Made by a program: the position numbers and the translations under genes. 64,000 nucleotides of DNA from Microvirga sp. VF16 (GTDB taxonomy: Bacteria; Pseudomonadota; Alphaproteobacteria; Rhizobiales; Beijerinckiaceae): NCBI RefSeq assembly GCF_016864375.1, contig NZ_CP069356.1:1-64000 (forward strand), in the 5' to 3' direction. The notes under the pieces were generated by a model. The model saw only the letters and a program-made list of their open reading frames with translations, was not told where the DNA came from and ran no database searches. Position 1 is the first letter of the stretch, and every line of letters begins with the position of its first letter. Positions 43,910 through 51,983 of the stretch are shown in pieces.

Positions 43910-45099
43910 AGTCATCTCCGCTACAAGGTATCAAGGTTCTCGACCTGTCCCGCTTCATCGCAGGTCCCCATTGCACCATGCTGCTCGGCGACATGGGAGC
44001 GGACGTGATCAAGATCGAGAAGAAAGGAGCGGGCGACGACAGTCGCCACTTCCCACCTTTCCAGAATGGCGAGAGCCTCTACAGCATGGCTCTCAACCGC
44101 AATAAGCGCTCCATCACCTTGAACTTTCGTGACAAACGCGCTCAGGATCTGTTGCGCGAGATGGTCAAAACGGCTGATGTTCTCGTCGAGAACTTCCGAC
44201 CGGGAACCATGGAAAGCATGGGGTGCGGCTGGGACGATCTGCGGGAAATCAATCCTCGCCTCATCATGACCCGCCTGTCCGGCTTCGGGCAGACCGGCCC
44301 GTACAGCCAGCGCCCCGGCTTCGACGGCATCGCGCAGGCGATGAGCGGATTGATGGAGCTGACCGGGCATCCGGATGGCCCTCCCATGCTCGCTGGAACC
44401 TTCTACATCGATTATATGAGCGGTATGTACGCCACCACGGCGACACTCGCAGCTCTTCACGCCCGCGAGACGACGGGGAAGGGACAGATGGTCGACGTGG
44501 CGCTGCTCGACAGCGCGGTCTCCATGTTGACGACGGCGATCTCCACTCAAGTCAACAAGGGTCTTACCTTGACGCGGACCGGCAACAGGGATCGGTATTC
44601 CTCTCCGGCCAATGTCTTCAAGACAGGGAGCGGAGACTTCATCCTTATCCTCTCGGGGACAAATCCGCTGTTCAAGCGATTGACCCAGGCCATGGGGCGG
44701 GAGGACCTGGCCGCTGATTCACGCTTCGCGAACGTCGAGGTGCGCCTTCAGAATGCTTCCGCTCTTGAAGCCATCATTCAGGAGTGGATCGATACGTTGA
44801 CGATTGATCAAGCGCTTGAGGCGATCAGTGGGGCAGGTGTGCCATGCGCGAAGGTCGCAAGCCCAGCTGATGTCGTCAAGAATCCCCAGCTCCTTCATCG
44901 TAAGCAGATCGTCGAGGTAGAGCATCCCATGGCTGGGCGTGTCGCCATGTCCGGCGTGACCATGCATCTTTCCGAGAACCCGCTCTCGATCCGCAGGGCG
45001 CCTCCACGCCTTGGGGAGCATACGGGTGAAGTGCTGCGTGAATGGCTCACGCTCTCGCCGGAGCAGATCGAGTCCCTCAACAGTGACGGCGTGCTCTAG
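43906..45099 (+). CDS. CaiB/BaiF family (class III) CoA-transferase
   Basis: This 397-residue class III CoA-transferase begins SPLQGIKVLDLSRFIAGPHCTMLLGDMGADVIKIEK. The catalytic Asp lies in FYIDYMSGMYATTATLAALHAR near residue 168; LVENFRPGTMESMGCGWDDL is the second family block. It overlaps the IpdB-like gene by 4 bases and ends the eight-gene operon, with a terminator hairpin downstream. It probably loads CoA onto the acid that the IpdAB-like pair later cleaves, or recovers CoA from the product. Very similar to the products at 26655 and 47989. Confidence 0.92.
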   Translation: MKSSPLQGIKVLDLSRFIAGPHCTMLLGDMGADVIKIEKKGAGDDSRHFPPFQNGESLYSMALNRNKRSITLNFRDKRAQDLLREMVKTADVLVENFRPGTMESMGCGWDDLREINPRLIMTRLSGFGQTGPYSQRPGFDGIAQAMSGLMELTGHPDGPPMLAGTFYIDYMSGMYATTATLAALHARETTGKGQMVDVALLDSAVSMLTTAISTQVNKGLTLTRTGNRDRYSSPANVFKTGSGDFILILSGTNPLFKRLTQAMGREDLAADSRFANVEVRLQNASALEAIIQEWIDTLTIDQALEAISGAGVPCAKVASPADVVKNPQLLHRKQIVEVEHPMAGRVAMSGVTMHLSENPLSIRRAPPRLGEHTGEVLREWLTLSPEQIESLNSDGVL

Positions 45100-45125
45100 G
45101 TCGTCGGATTCACGATAGGATTGCG

Positions 45126-45155
45126 AAGGGGCGGCGTTGGAAAGGGCCGCCCCTT
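45126..45155. terminator. Terminator between convergent CaiB and alcohol dehydrogenase genes
   Basis: A 10-bp stem (AAGGGGCGGC / GCCGCCCCTT) with a 10-base loop is followed by TTGTTTAAG. Its position between convergent stop codons supports bidirectional termination. Confidence 0.7.
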
Positions 45156-45170
45156 GTTTAAGCATGAGGC

Positions 45171-46319
45171 CTAGGCAGCCAGGCTCAGGATCTGCTTGAC
45201 GCTCGAGGCGTCGATATCTCGATTCTCACCGAGCACAGTCTGTCCTGCTCGCTCGAGATGCTCGACAATGCCTGCCTCGCTGAAATCGAGACCGAGTTCC
45301 GATATGCGGATTGGGCAGCCCATGGTCTTGAAGAACCGCTCGGTCCTCTCTATAGCCATTTCTGCCGCAATCGCGTCGTCGGGTTCGGAGATGCTCCAGA
45401 CCTTTCTGCCATAGCGCGCCAGCATGGCCTGCTTCTGTGCAGCCTTGTAGCGCATGAGGGACGGCATGATGACCGAGAGCGTGCGCGCGTGATCCACATT
45501 GTAGAGCGCCGTAATGGCATGCCCGATCATATGGGTCGACCAATCCTGCGGGACACCGGCGCCGATAAGCCCGTTCAAGGCTTGATTGGCAGCCCACATC
45601 ACGTTCTCTCGTGCTTCGTCACTACCCGTTTCGATCAACTTCGGCCCCCACTCCGATAGAACCTGCAGCAGGGTCTCGCCGTAGCCATAATGGATGGGGG
45701 CATTGACGGGCGCCGTGAGGTATTGCTCGAGAACATGCGTAAACGCATCGACGACCCCGTTCTCAAGCTGCCGCCTGCTGAGGCTCTGCATGGTCGAGGG
45801 GTCGAGAATGGCAAAGACAGGGCGAGCCGCCTCATTCTTGAAAGGCAGCTTAAGTTTGCGCTCACGGCTGGATATGACAGACACCGCATTGCTCTCCGAT
45901 CCTGTGGCGGGGAGCGTCAGGATTGCGCCGACCGGCAATGTTCTGGCTGGGAGCTTGCCGCCTGCAAGATCCGCCCATGGATCCTCGGAACCCGTCGGAA
46001 CCATCGTCGCCAGGAACTTGGCGGCATCGATAACGGAGCCGCCACCCACACCGAGGATCAGATCGACGTCGTTCTCGCGGGCGACGTGTGCAGCCTTCTG
46101 CAAGGTTTCGTAAACGGGGTTTTGCTCGACGCCGCCGAACTCGAAAACCGTGCTCTCCGCCAGACCGGCCATGACTTGATCATAGATGCCGTTTTGCTTG
46201 ATGCTGCCGCCTCCATAGAGCAGCAGCACGCGAGACTTCAGCGGCACCAGATCGCGCAGGGACTGAATTTGGCCTGTTCCGAAGCGTATGTCGGTTGGAT
46301 TGTATACGCGGAACTTCAT
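45171..46319 (-). CDS. Iron-containing (type III) alcohol dehydrogenase
   Basis: This 382-residue protein of the Fe-ADH family resembles the NADP-dependent YqhD/BdhA branch. It opens FRVYNPTDIRFGTGQIQSL, has the cofactor motif GVGGGSVIDAAKFLA near residue 90 and the metal ligands Asp/His in DAFTHVLEQYL near 190 and the two His of DWSTHMIGHAITALYNVDHA near 260-275. It would interconvert an aldehyde and an alcohol. The gene faces the CaiB operon and is followed (upstream on its strand) by a MaoC-like gene 85 bp away, with which it may be cotranscribed. Confidence 0.9.
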   Translation of the reverse strand: MKFRVYNPTDIRFGTGQIQSLRDLVPLKSRVLLLYGGGSIKQNGIYDQVMAGLAESTVFEFGGVEQNPVYETLQKAAHVARENDVDLILGVGGGSVIDAAKFLATMVPTGSEDPWADLAGGKLPARTLPVGAILTLPATGSESNAVSVISSRERKLKLPFKNEAARPVFAILDPSTMQSLSRRQLENGVVDAFTHVLEQYLTAPVNAPIHYGYGETLLQVLSEWGPKLIETGSDEARENVMWAANQALNGLIGAGVPQDWSTHMIGHAITALYNVDHARTLSVIMPSLMRYKAAQKQAMLARYGRKVWSISEPDDAIAAEMAIERTERFFKTMGCPIRISELGLDFSEAGIVEHLERAGQTVLGENRDIDASSVKQILSLAA

Positions 46320-46404
46320 CTTAACTCCTCCTTTTCATCATTGCCGTTGCTGCACATTCCCGGTCGCATTCACAGACATGCAGACCCAGCAAGTGCTTCC
46401 TCAG

Positions 46405-46863
46405 TCAGTCGTATATCTGGATGACTGTTTCCGCGACCATGGCGGGACGGTCGTGACGGCCATCACTTTCAATGACGTTATGCAGGATCAGCCTCACGCC
46501 GCCGTCGATGTCGATCACGTCTTTGATCGTCTGCCGAAGGCGGATGTGTGAGCCGGGATGGACGGGAGCGGTAAAACGCACTCTATTGCAGCCATAGTTC
46601 AGGCCACGGCGATAGCAGCGTACTGAGAGAAGAGTATCGGCCAGACGCGGCAAGAGCGACAGGGTCAGGAGACCATGAGCGACCGTTTTGCCCAATGGCA
46701 TCTCGGACTTGGCCCGATCCTGGTCAATATGGACCCAATGCCGATCCTGCGTCAGTTCCGCAAAAACATCGATCTGATGCTGAGTCACAAGCAGCCAGTC
46801 GCTTGGTCCAAGTTCTCGTCCGATATGCTGCTTCAACTGGAAAACGTCTTCGACAACCAACAT
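46405..46863 (-). CDS. MaoC-like (R)-specific enoyl-CoA hydratase
   Basis: This single hot-dog domain has about 152 residues. The hydratase-2 motif is clear: FAELTQDRHWVHIDQDRA supplies the catalytic Asp and His (D-x-H-x-x-H form), followed by LGKTVAHGLLTLSLLP. I placed the start at 46863 (MLVVEDVFQ), which fits the family length; the frame is open to 46935, but no ribosome site was seen there and the added 24 residues are not family-like. A single AAAACGTTTT box lies at 46941-46950 just upstream. It is likely the hydratase of the pathway. Confidence 0.82.
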   Translation of the reverse strand: MLVVEDVFQLKQHIGRELGPSDWLLVTQHQIDVFAELTQDRHWVHIDQDRAKSEMPLGKTVAHGLLTLSLLPRLADTLLSVRCYRRGLNYGCNRVRFTAPVHPGSHIRLRQTIKDVIDIDGGVRLILHNVIESDGRHDRPAMVAETVIQIYD

Positions 46864-46940
46864 GGGCGGTTCCGTTGCTCCGTTCTGCCGTTCAGGGCTG
46901 TTGACGTCTTGGTGGCCCAGCATTATGCCTAGCATTGAAT

Positions 46941-46950
46941 AAAACGTTTT
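46941..46950. promoter_or_regulatory. Single AAAACGTTTT box in a divergent region
   Basis: A perfect 10-bp palindrome lies between the minus-strand MaoC/alcohol dehydrogenase genes and the plus-strand SDR gene. It contains the AAACGTTT core of the double operators at 17673, 18968 and 29068, but no second box is visible within 14 bp. Confidence 0.55.
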
Positions 46951-47055
46951 AATAGGCTTTCATCCGACTTGGGCTTGCAGGAAATCGACCTTTCCCAGCG
47001 CCACTGGCGCCGTAGCCCCACATCCGGCCTGAGAAATCAAGCAGAAGATCGGAAC

Positions 47056-47802
47056 ATGTCAGTCGTCACAGATCTGTCGTCGCGTACCGCCGTCGTGACA
47101 GGGGGTGGGTCAGGGCTTGGATATGCGGCGGCTGAGGCGCTCAAATCGGCCGGAGCGCGGGTTGTGATTACCGGGCGCCGTGAGGACGTTTTGCGCAGGG
47201 CTTCTCAATCATTGGGCTGCGACTGGATTTCCTGCGATGTTGCTGACAAGGCATCCGTCGACAGCTTGTTCAAGCAGATTGCCGAAAGCTTTGGCATGCT
47301 CGACATTCTGGTGAATGCGGCAGGCTTGAATGTCCGAAACCCCGCACTCGAGATCACTGAGAGCGAATGGGACCTCGTGAACGATGTGAATGCCAAAGGC
47401 ACGTTTCTCTGCTGCCAAGCAGTTGCACGCCTGATGAAAGGCAACAACTACGGTAAGATCATCAATATCGGATCAATGGCCAGCGAGATCGGCATCATCA
47501 ATGCCGGGGCCTATGCGGCGTCGAAAGGGGCGGTGCGTCAGCTCACGATGACCCTAGCCGCCGAGTGGGCACCCTTGGGAATAAGAGTCAATGCGATACT
47601 GCCAGGCTGGTTCAAGACGGAACTCACAGATAAGCTGTTCGAGGACGATGCCTGGCGTAGCCGGGTGTTGGCCCGCATACCGCTCGGCAAGGCGGGAGCA
47701 CCCCGCGATGTGGGCAACCTCACGCTGTTTCTGGCAAGCGAACTCTCCGATTACATGACCGGTGAGCTGATCCGGCTCGATGGCGGCGCGCTGTCCTGGT
47801 GA
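47056..47802 (+). CDS. SDR family oxidoreductase
   Basis: This 248-residue classical SDR has TGGGSGLG near residue 17, NAAGLN in place of N-N-A-G near 85, Ser in NIGSMASE and the catalytic YAASKGAV near 152. ITGRRED after the second strand indicates NADP preference (Arg pair). It is close to the product at 50711, which has the same NAKGTFLCCQA and P-G-W-F-x-T-E-L-T blocks. Gluconate 5-dehydrogenase and 3-oxoacyl reductase relatives share this architecture. It stands alone between divergent and convergent genes. Confidence 0.87.
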   Translation: MSVVTDLSSRTAVVTGGGSGLGYAAAEALKSAGARVVITGRREDVLRRASQSLGCDWISCDVADKASVDSLFKQIAESFGMLDILVNAAGLNVRNPALEITESEWDLVNDVNAKGTFLCCQAVARLMKGNNYGKIINIGSMASEIGIINAGAYAASKGAVRQLTMTLAAEWAPLGIRVNAILPGWFKTELTDKLFEDDAWRSRVLARIPLGKAGAPRDVGNLTLFLASELSDYMTGELIRLDGGALSW

Positions 47803-47870
47803 GGGTGCGCTCCCGAGCCTTGCGCGGCTTTCATGATTCACCCTGTGGATCATGGTGGTCTTCGGCTGAC

Positions 47871-47970
47871 GCATCGCGCGGACCCTCAGATCGCGCCAAC
47901 GATGCGCCAGCCATGGAGATGAGCATCGGACCAAAATGGGGAGGTCACTTCTAAATCCGACGCTCTAGGG
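47871..47970. repeat. Degenerate extragenic palindromic repeat
   Basis: In the gap between convergent SDR and CaiB genes, GCATCGCGCGGACC pairs with CGCGCCAACGATGC, and GAGCATCGGACCAAAA pairs imperfectly with TAAATCCGACGCTC. The same two elements occur in the same order at 24344-24490. A downstream copy of the second element is at 36018-36067. Confidence 0.6.
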
Positions 47971-47988
47971 GAGCCTTTCCGTACGGGA

Positions 47989-49182
47989 TCAGACGATCTC
48001 GGCAGCCTTGGCCTGGGAAATCTCTTCAGGGCTCATCTTGAGCCAATCGGAGAGCACATCGTGCGTGTGTTGTCCAAGCAGGGGAGGGGCCTTCTCAATC
48101 GAGGTCGGTGTTTCGCTCATCCTGATCGGCAAGCCCTGCATGGAGATGTTGCCCGCCTTCGGATGGGCGATGTCGACGATATGCCCAGCCTCCCGCATAT
48201 AGGCGCTGTTCGCTACATCGGCGACGGTCTGCACCTTTGCGGATGGAAGCTCCGCGCGACTCAATGCGGCGAGCGCCTCCTCTGAAGAATGGGATGCAAA
48301 CCACTCTGCTGAGATTGCCTCGATATCCCCAACATTCCTCATCCGTGCTTCCAGAGTGGAGAAGCGCGGATCCGTCAGCAGTTCCGGTCTGCCGATCATA
48401 CGGGCGAAGCGCGGAAAATGGGCGTCATTGCCCCCAACCATGTGGATCCAGACGCCATCCTTCGCCTGGAATGTATTGCCTGGCGCGGCGTACCGGTCGC
48501 GGTTGCCCATCCGGCTGATCTGGCGGCCGTTGACGAGGTATTCCGGAAGGGCCGTCATCAGAAGGGAGGTCGCGCTGCCGACGAGGCTGACGTCAACCAT
48601 CTGGCCCTTGTCGGTGTGATGGCGTCGTTCCAGTGCGGCAAGAATACCGATGCAGGCGTAGAGTGCGCTTGCATAATCGGCCACGAACGTTCCTGCCATC
48701 GAAGGCGGACCGTCAGGCCGGCCGGTCAGATCCATCAGACCGGAGGTCGCCTGAGCGATGCCGTCGAAACAGGGTTCACTGGAAAGGCTGTTATTCTGAC
48801 CATAGCCTGAGATGCGTGCCATGATCAGGCGCGGATTGAGCTGATGCAGGACGTCCCAGCCGCATCCCATCTTCTCCATGGTTCCAGGGCGGAAGTTCTC
48901 GATCAGAATATCCGCTTCCATGACTAGGCGGCGGAGCAGGTCCTGAGCCGCCGGATTGCGGAAGTTGAGGGCAAGGCTGCGCTTGTTGCGGTTGAACATC
49001 ATGAAATAGATGCTCTCCCCCTCGATATACGGTCCGAGAGAACGGGTATCGTCGCCGCTCCTGGTTTTCTCGACCTTGACGATTTCCGCACCAAGATCGC
49101 CAAGCACCATGGCGCATTGAGGACCTGCGATAAATCGAGACAAATCAAGGACTTTCAGTCCCTTTAAAGCACCTGACATCAT
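47989..49182 (-). CDS. CaiB/BaiF family (class III) CoA-transferase
   Basis: This class III CoA-transferase of about 397 residues opens SGALKGLKVLDLSRFIAGPQCAMVLGDLGAEIVKVEK. The catalytic Asp is in FVADYASALYACIGILAALERR. ATGs at 49182 and 49179 are adjacent; AGGTG lies just upstream. The frame is open for 117 further residues, but these look non-coding. It is divergent from the Gfo/Idh/MocA-SDR-TRAP operon across a 470-bp region with AAACGTTT boxes. It is the third such transferase in the window. Confidence 0.91.
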   Translation of the reverse strand: MMSGALKGLKVLDLSRFIAGPQCAMVLGDLGAEIVKVEKTRSGDDTRSLGPYIEGESIYFMMFNRNKRSLALNFRNPAAQDLLRRLVMEADILIENFRPGTMEKMGCGWDVLHQLNPRLIMARISGYGQNNSLSSEPCFDGIAQATSGLMDLTGRPDGPPSMAGTFVADYASALYACIGILAALERRHHTDKGQMVDVSLVGSATSLLMTALPEYLVNGRQISRMGNRDRYAAPGNTFQAKDGVWIHMVGGNDAHFPRFARMIGRPELLTDPRFSTLEARMRNVGDIEAISAEWFASHSSEEALAALSRAELPSAKVQTVADVANSAYMREAGHIVDIAHPKAGNISMQGLPIRMSETPTSIEKAPPLLGQHTHDVLSDWLKMSPEEISQAKAAEIV

Positions 49183-49405
49183 GCACCTATTATCGCCGGT
49201 CCTAAGGGTTGAGCAGCGGCCGAACGAGCAACTTCGATTCAGTGAATGGCATGTGCGGACGCCGTTTTCCTTTCCGGGGGCAAAAGCCCATCGCAGGCGA
49301 GACTGTTCGTGAACCACACGCGTCGACCATGCCCAGCCCTCCGCTTCCTCGCACCTGAAAACCGAGGAAAAATCTGCATCCCCCGCCGATATTGAATATT
49401 TATAA

Positions 49406-49413
49406 AAACGTTT
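49406..49413. promoter_or_regulatory. Single AAACGTTT box upstream of the CaiB gene
   Basis: One AAACGTTT core lies 224 bp upstream of the minus-strand CaiB start; the second half-site is too decayed to call. The surrounding 470-bp region (49183-49652) carries no gene that I can support. Confidence 0.45.
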
Positions 49414-49548
49414 CTCTAAAAAAGGCAATCCGGAAAATCGGACCATGCCATTTGTCGACATATGCTGCTGTAGCGGGGGAAGGCAAAAATGGAGAAGTTT
49501 CGAATCGGGTAATTGACTTGCCGCGAAAGCCATATTCTATTGTCCCTC

Positions 49549-49572
49549 GAAACGTTTTTAAAAAATCGTTTC
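49549..49572. promoter_or_regulatory. Double-box operator upstream of the Gfo/Idh-TRAP operon
   Basis: This 24-bp block has the same layout as that at 18968: GAAACGTTTTT at the left, AAAAATCGTTTC at the right. It differs from that copy at two positions, one of which breaks the second AAACGTTT core. It lies 81 bp upstream of the TTG start of the dehydrogenase gene, a good distance for repression. Confidence 0.72.
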
Positions 49573-49652
49573 GAATGAGCCGGTAGAGCTCTGCATTTCA
49601 AGTTTTATAATGATGTTGCAGGGCCCTGGGGCCTTGTTGCCGGGAGGTGTAG

Positions 49653-50699
49653 TTGCCTACGCAGCATGGTATGCGTCTACGTGCAGGTGTGGTCGGGTGC
49701 GGCGGCTTTGCTCAAGCCGCGCTGATTCCGGCCATGCGGATGGCGCCAATCGACTTGGTGGCCGTGTGCGACCGCGACTTGGAACGGGCCGAGGCTTGCG
49801 GGCGTATGCTGCGAACAACGGCAGTTTATACATCAATCGATGATCTGCTGGCGCGGGAGCAGCTCGATATCGTCATCATGGCTATTGGGCCCACGGTCTA
49901 TCCTGAGCTCGCCGAGAAGGTAATGCGGGCTGGTGTGGACGTCTATGTGGAGAAGCCTCCTGCGGTCACGGTCGAGAAGGCTCATCGCATGCGGGATGTC
50001 AGTCGTGAGACTGGTCGAAATCTCGCTGTCGGCTTCATGAAGCGCTTCGCGACCGGATATCGTATGGCCAAGGAGCTAGTGAGCGAACCCGAGTTCGGGA
50101 AGATCACCCATGTGACGGCACGGATTTGCTCTGGCGTCTGGACGCCGGTCTGGTCCAATGAGCTTACGCCTTTTGCCTTCGTGCTCGACCATAGCGTGCA
50201 TTATCTTGATCTGATTCAGTTCTATGCTGGGCCGGTTGCTTCCGTGACCGCCGAGCTGTCGCAGGCCAAAGCCGACCGCTTCGGGTATGCAGTGCTTTTG
50301 CGCTTCCAGAGTGGCGCAACGGGACTTCTGGAGATCTCGAATTACGAATCCAGGGGTGTGCCCAACGAGCGCATCCAGCTAATGGGTAGTGAGGGGCGCT
50401 CGGTGACGGTCGAGAATGTCAGCCGAGTCACTTACACCAGGGATGCCGTCCCTATGAGCCAGGGCCGGGGCTTTGATCCTGCTTCGGACAGGGTCGTTTG
50501 GGAGCCGAATATGACGAACATCTCTCCTGAGAACTCGTCCTTGGTGCATCAGGGCTATGTCGGAGAGATGCGGCACCTCGCAGACATGCTGCTGAGCAAC
50601 AAGCCTGTGAAGCCTGATATCGCCGATGGTATTGCGGCCGTACAGCTCGCTCATTCCATCGTCTCCAGCAACGGTCAACGTATCGAGATTTCCCGGTAA
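49653..50699 (+). CDS. Gfo/Idh/MocA family oxidoreductase
   Basis: This 348-residue NAD(P)-dependent dehydrogenase has the Rossmann motif AGVVGCGGFAQAALIPAM near residue 12 and the family motif VEKPPAVTVEKA near residue 95. LDHSVHYLDLIQFYAG near 180 carries the substrate-site Asp and His. I start it at TTG 49653 because GGGAGGTG lies 5 bases upstream; an ATG at 49671 has no ribosome site. Members oxidise inositols, glucose, gluconate-type acids and other polyols. It leads the operon dehydrogenase-SDR-DctQ-DctM-DctP-shikimate dehydrogenase-like. Confidence 0.88.
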   Translation: MPTQHGMRLRAGVVGCGGFAQAALIPAMRMAPIDLVAVCDRDLERAEACGRMLRTTAVYTSIDDLLAREQLDIVIMAIGPTVYPELAEKVMRAGVDVYVEKPPAVTVEKAHRMRDVSRETGRNLAVGFMKRFATGYRMAKELVSEPEFGKITHVTARICSGVWTPVWSNELTPFAFVLDHSVHYLDLIQFYAGPVASVTAELSQAKADRFGYAVLLRFQSGATGLLEISNYESRGVPNERIQLMGSEGRSVTVENVSRVTYTRDAVPMSQGRGFDPASDRVVWEPNMTNISPENSSLVHQGYVGEMRHLADMLLSNKPVKPDIADGIAAVQLAHSIVSSNGQRIEISR

Positions 50700-50710
50700 G
50701 GTAGTGTGTA

Positions 50711-51460
50711 ATGGTCTATAGTAAGATGGATCTCTCCTCTCGGGTTGCTCTGGTCACAGGCGGGGGGACCGGGCTTGGCAAGGGAGCTGCGGAAGGACTT
50801 CGTGCCGCCGGCGCCCGCGTCGTTATCATGGGGCGGCGGGAGGATGTGCTTCGCAAGGCTGCTGAGGACATCGGTGCGGAGGCTATCGTCGGCGACGTTG
50901 TCGACAAGGCAAATGTCGAGAACGTGATCGCACAGATCGCAGAGAAGTTCGGTCGTCTCGACATTCTGGTCAATGCGGCCGGGATCAACTTGCGCGGCGA
51001 TTCCTTCGAATATTCCGAGGATCAGTGGGATCATGTCCATGCGATCAATGCCAAAGGCACGTTCCTGTGCTGTCAGGCTGCAGGTCGGGTGATGCGGTCC
51101 GCCGGCTACGGCAAGATCATCAATATAGCCTCTCTGGCCAGCGAGATCGGATTCCCGCGCATCGTCGCCTATGCATCCAGCAAGGGTGGCGTAAGGCAGC
51201 TTACCAAGGCGCTCGCCGTCGAATGGGCCCCATTTGGCATTCGCGTCAATGGGATCGAACCGGGCTGGTTCAGGACCGAGCTGACTGAACCTTTGTTTCA
51301 CGACGAGGAGTGGGTCAAAAAAATCACCTCGCGTATCCCGATGGGATATGCTGGCAAACCTGAGGATTTGCAGGGAGCTATCGTGTTCCTTGCTTCACGG
51401 ATGTCCGATTACATCACCGGCGAACTCATCCGGGTTGATGGCGGCGCCCTCGCAGGTTGA
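50711..51460 (+). CDS. SDR family oxidoreductase
   Basis: This 249-residue classical SDR has TGGGTGLG near residue 17, NAAGINLRG near 85, NIASLASE and the catalytic YASSKGGV. MGRRED indicates NADP. It begins 11 bp after the Gfo/Idh gene with AAGGTAG upstream, and ends 10 bp before dctQ, so it lies inside the TRAP operon. A close paralogue is encoded at 47056. Acting on the same compound as the Gfo/Idh enzyme would give successive oxidations of vicinal hydroxyls, but this is inference. Confidence 0.87.
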   Translation: MVYSKMDLSSRVALVTGGGTGLGKGAAEGLRAAGARVVIMGRREDVLRKAAEDIGAEAIVGDVVDKANVENVIAQIAEKFGRLDILVNAAGINLRGDSFEYSEDQWDHVHAINAKGTFLCCQAAGRVMRSAGYGKIINIASLASEIGFPRIVAYASSKGGVRQLTKALAVEWAPFGIRVNGIEPGWFRTELTEPLFHDEEWVKKITSRIPMGYAGKPEDLQGAIVFLASRMSDYITGELIRVDGGALAG

Positions 51461-51470
51461 AGGAGCATAC

Positions 51471-51983
51471 ATGGACGAGCTTGATCATATTGAGCGCGCA
51501 GGCCACTCGCCGCTTGAGAAAGTCCTGGAGTGGATTGTCGTCCCACTCATGCTGGGACTGATTGCCATCGGTTTCATCGCTGTGTGCCTGCGGTTTTTCG
51601 CCGGCGGGTACTATGCGCTCTTCTGGTCCGAAGAGGTGATCCGCTACGGCTTCATCTGGCTCTTCTGGCTCTGTGCTCCCATTCTGGTCTGGCAGGGAGC
51701 CATGTTCACCGTGGACATGTTTGTCGGCGCTCTCCCGAAAGGCCTGCAGCAGGTCCTTCGTATCGTCGTCAATCTTCTCATCATGCTCATTGCCGGCATC
51801 TATACCTATCAGGGCTGGCTGATGACAGAGGTGAACATGGAGCAGCAGTCGAGCGCATTGGAAGTGCCGCTCGCTTACGTCTATTTTTCCATTCCTTTCG
51901 GATGCGCGCTGATCTTCCTGATCACAGCTTATCAGAGCCTGAAGCTTATCGTTGTACTCGGGTCCTCGGTGGTTAAGCCATGA
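51471..51983 (+). CDS. dctQ: TRAP transporter small permease DctQ
   Basis: This 170-residue membrane protein has four hydrophobic segments. W-S-E-E-V-I-R-Y-G-F-I-W-L-F-W-L (segment 2) and the following G-A-x-F-T-V-D-M-F pattern mark the DctQ family. The ATG at 51471 follows AAGGAGCATAC; an upstream ATG at 51348 would lie in the SDR coding sequence. Its stop overlaps the dctM start (ATGA), so small and large permease are coupled. Together with DctM it forms the sodium-driven importer. Confidence 0.92.
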   Translation: MDELDHIERAGHSPLEKVLEWIVVPLMLGLIAIGFIAVCLRFFAGGYYALFWSEEVIRYGFIWLFWLCAPILVWQGAMFTVDMFVGALPKGLQQVLRIVVNLLIMLIAGIYTYQGWLMTEVNMEQQSSALEVPLAYVYFSIPFGCALIFLITAYQSLKLIVVLGSSVVKP

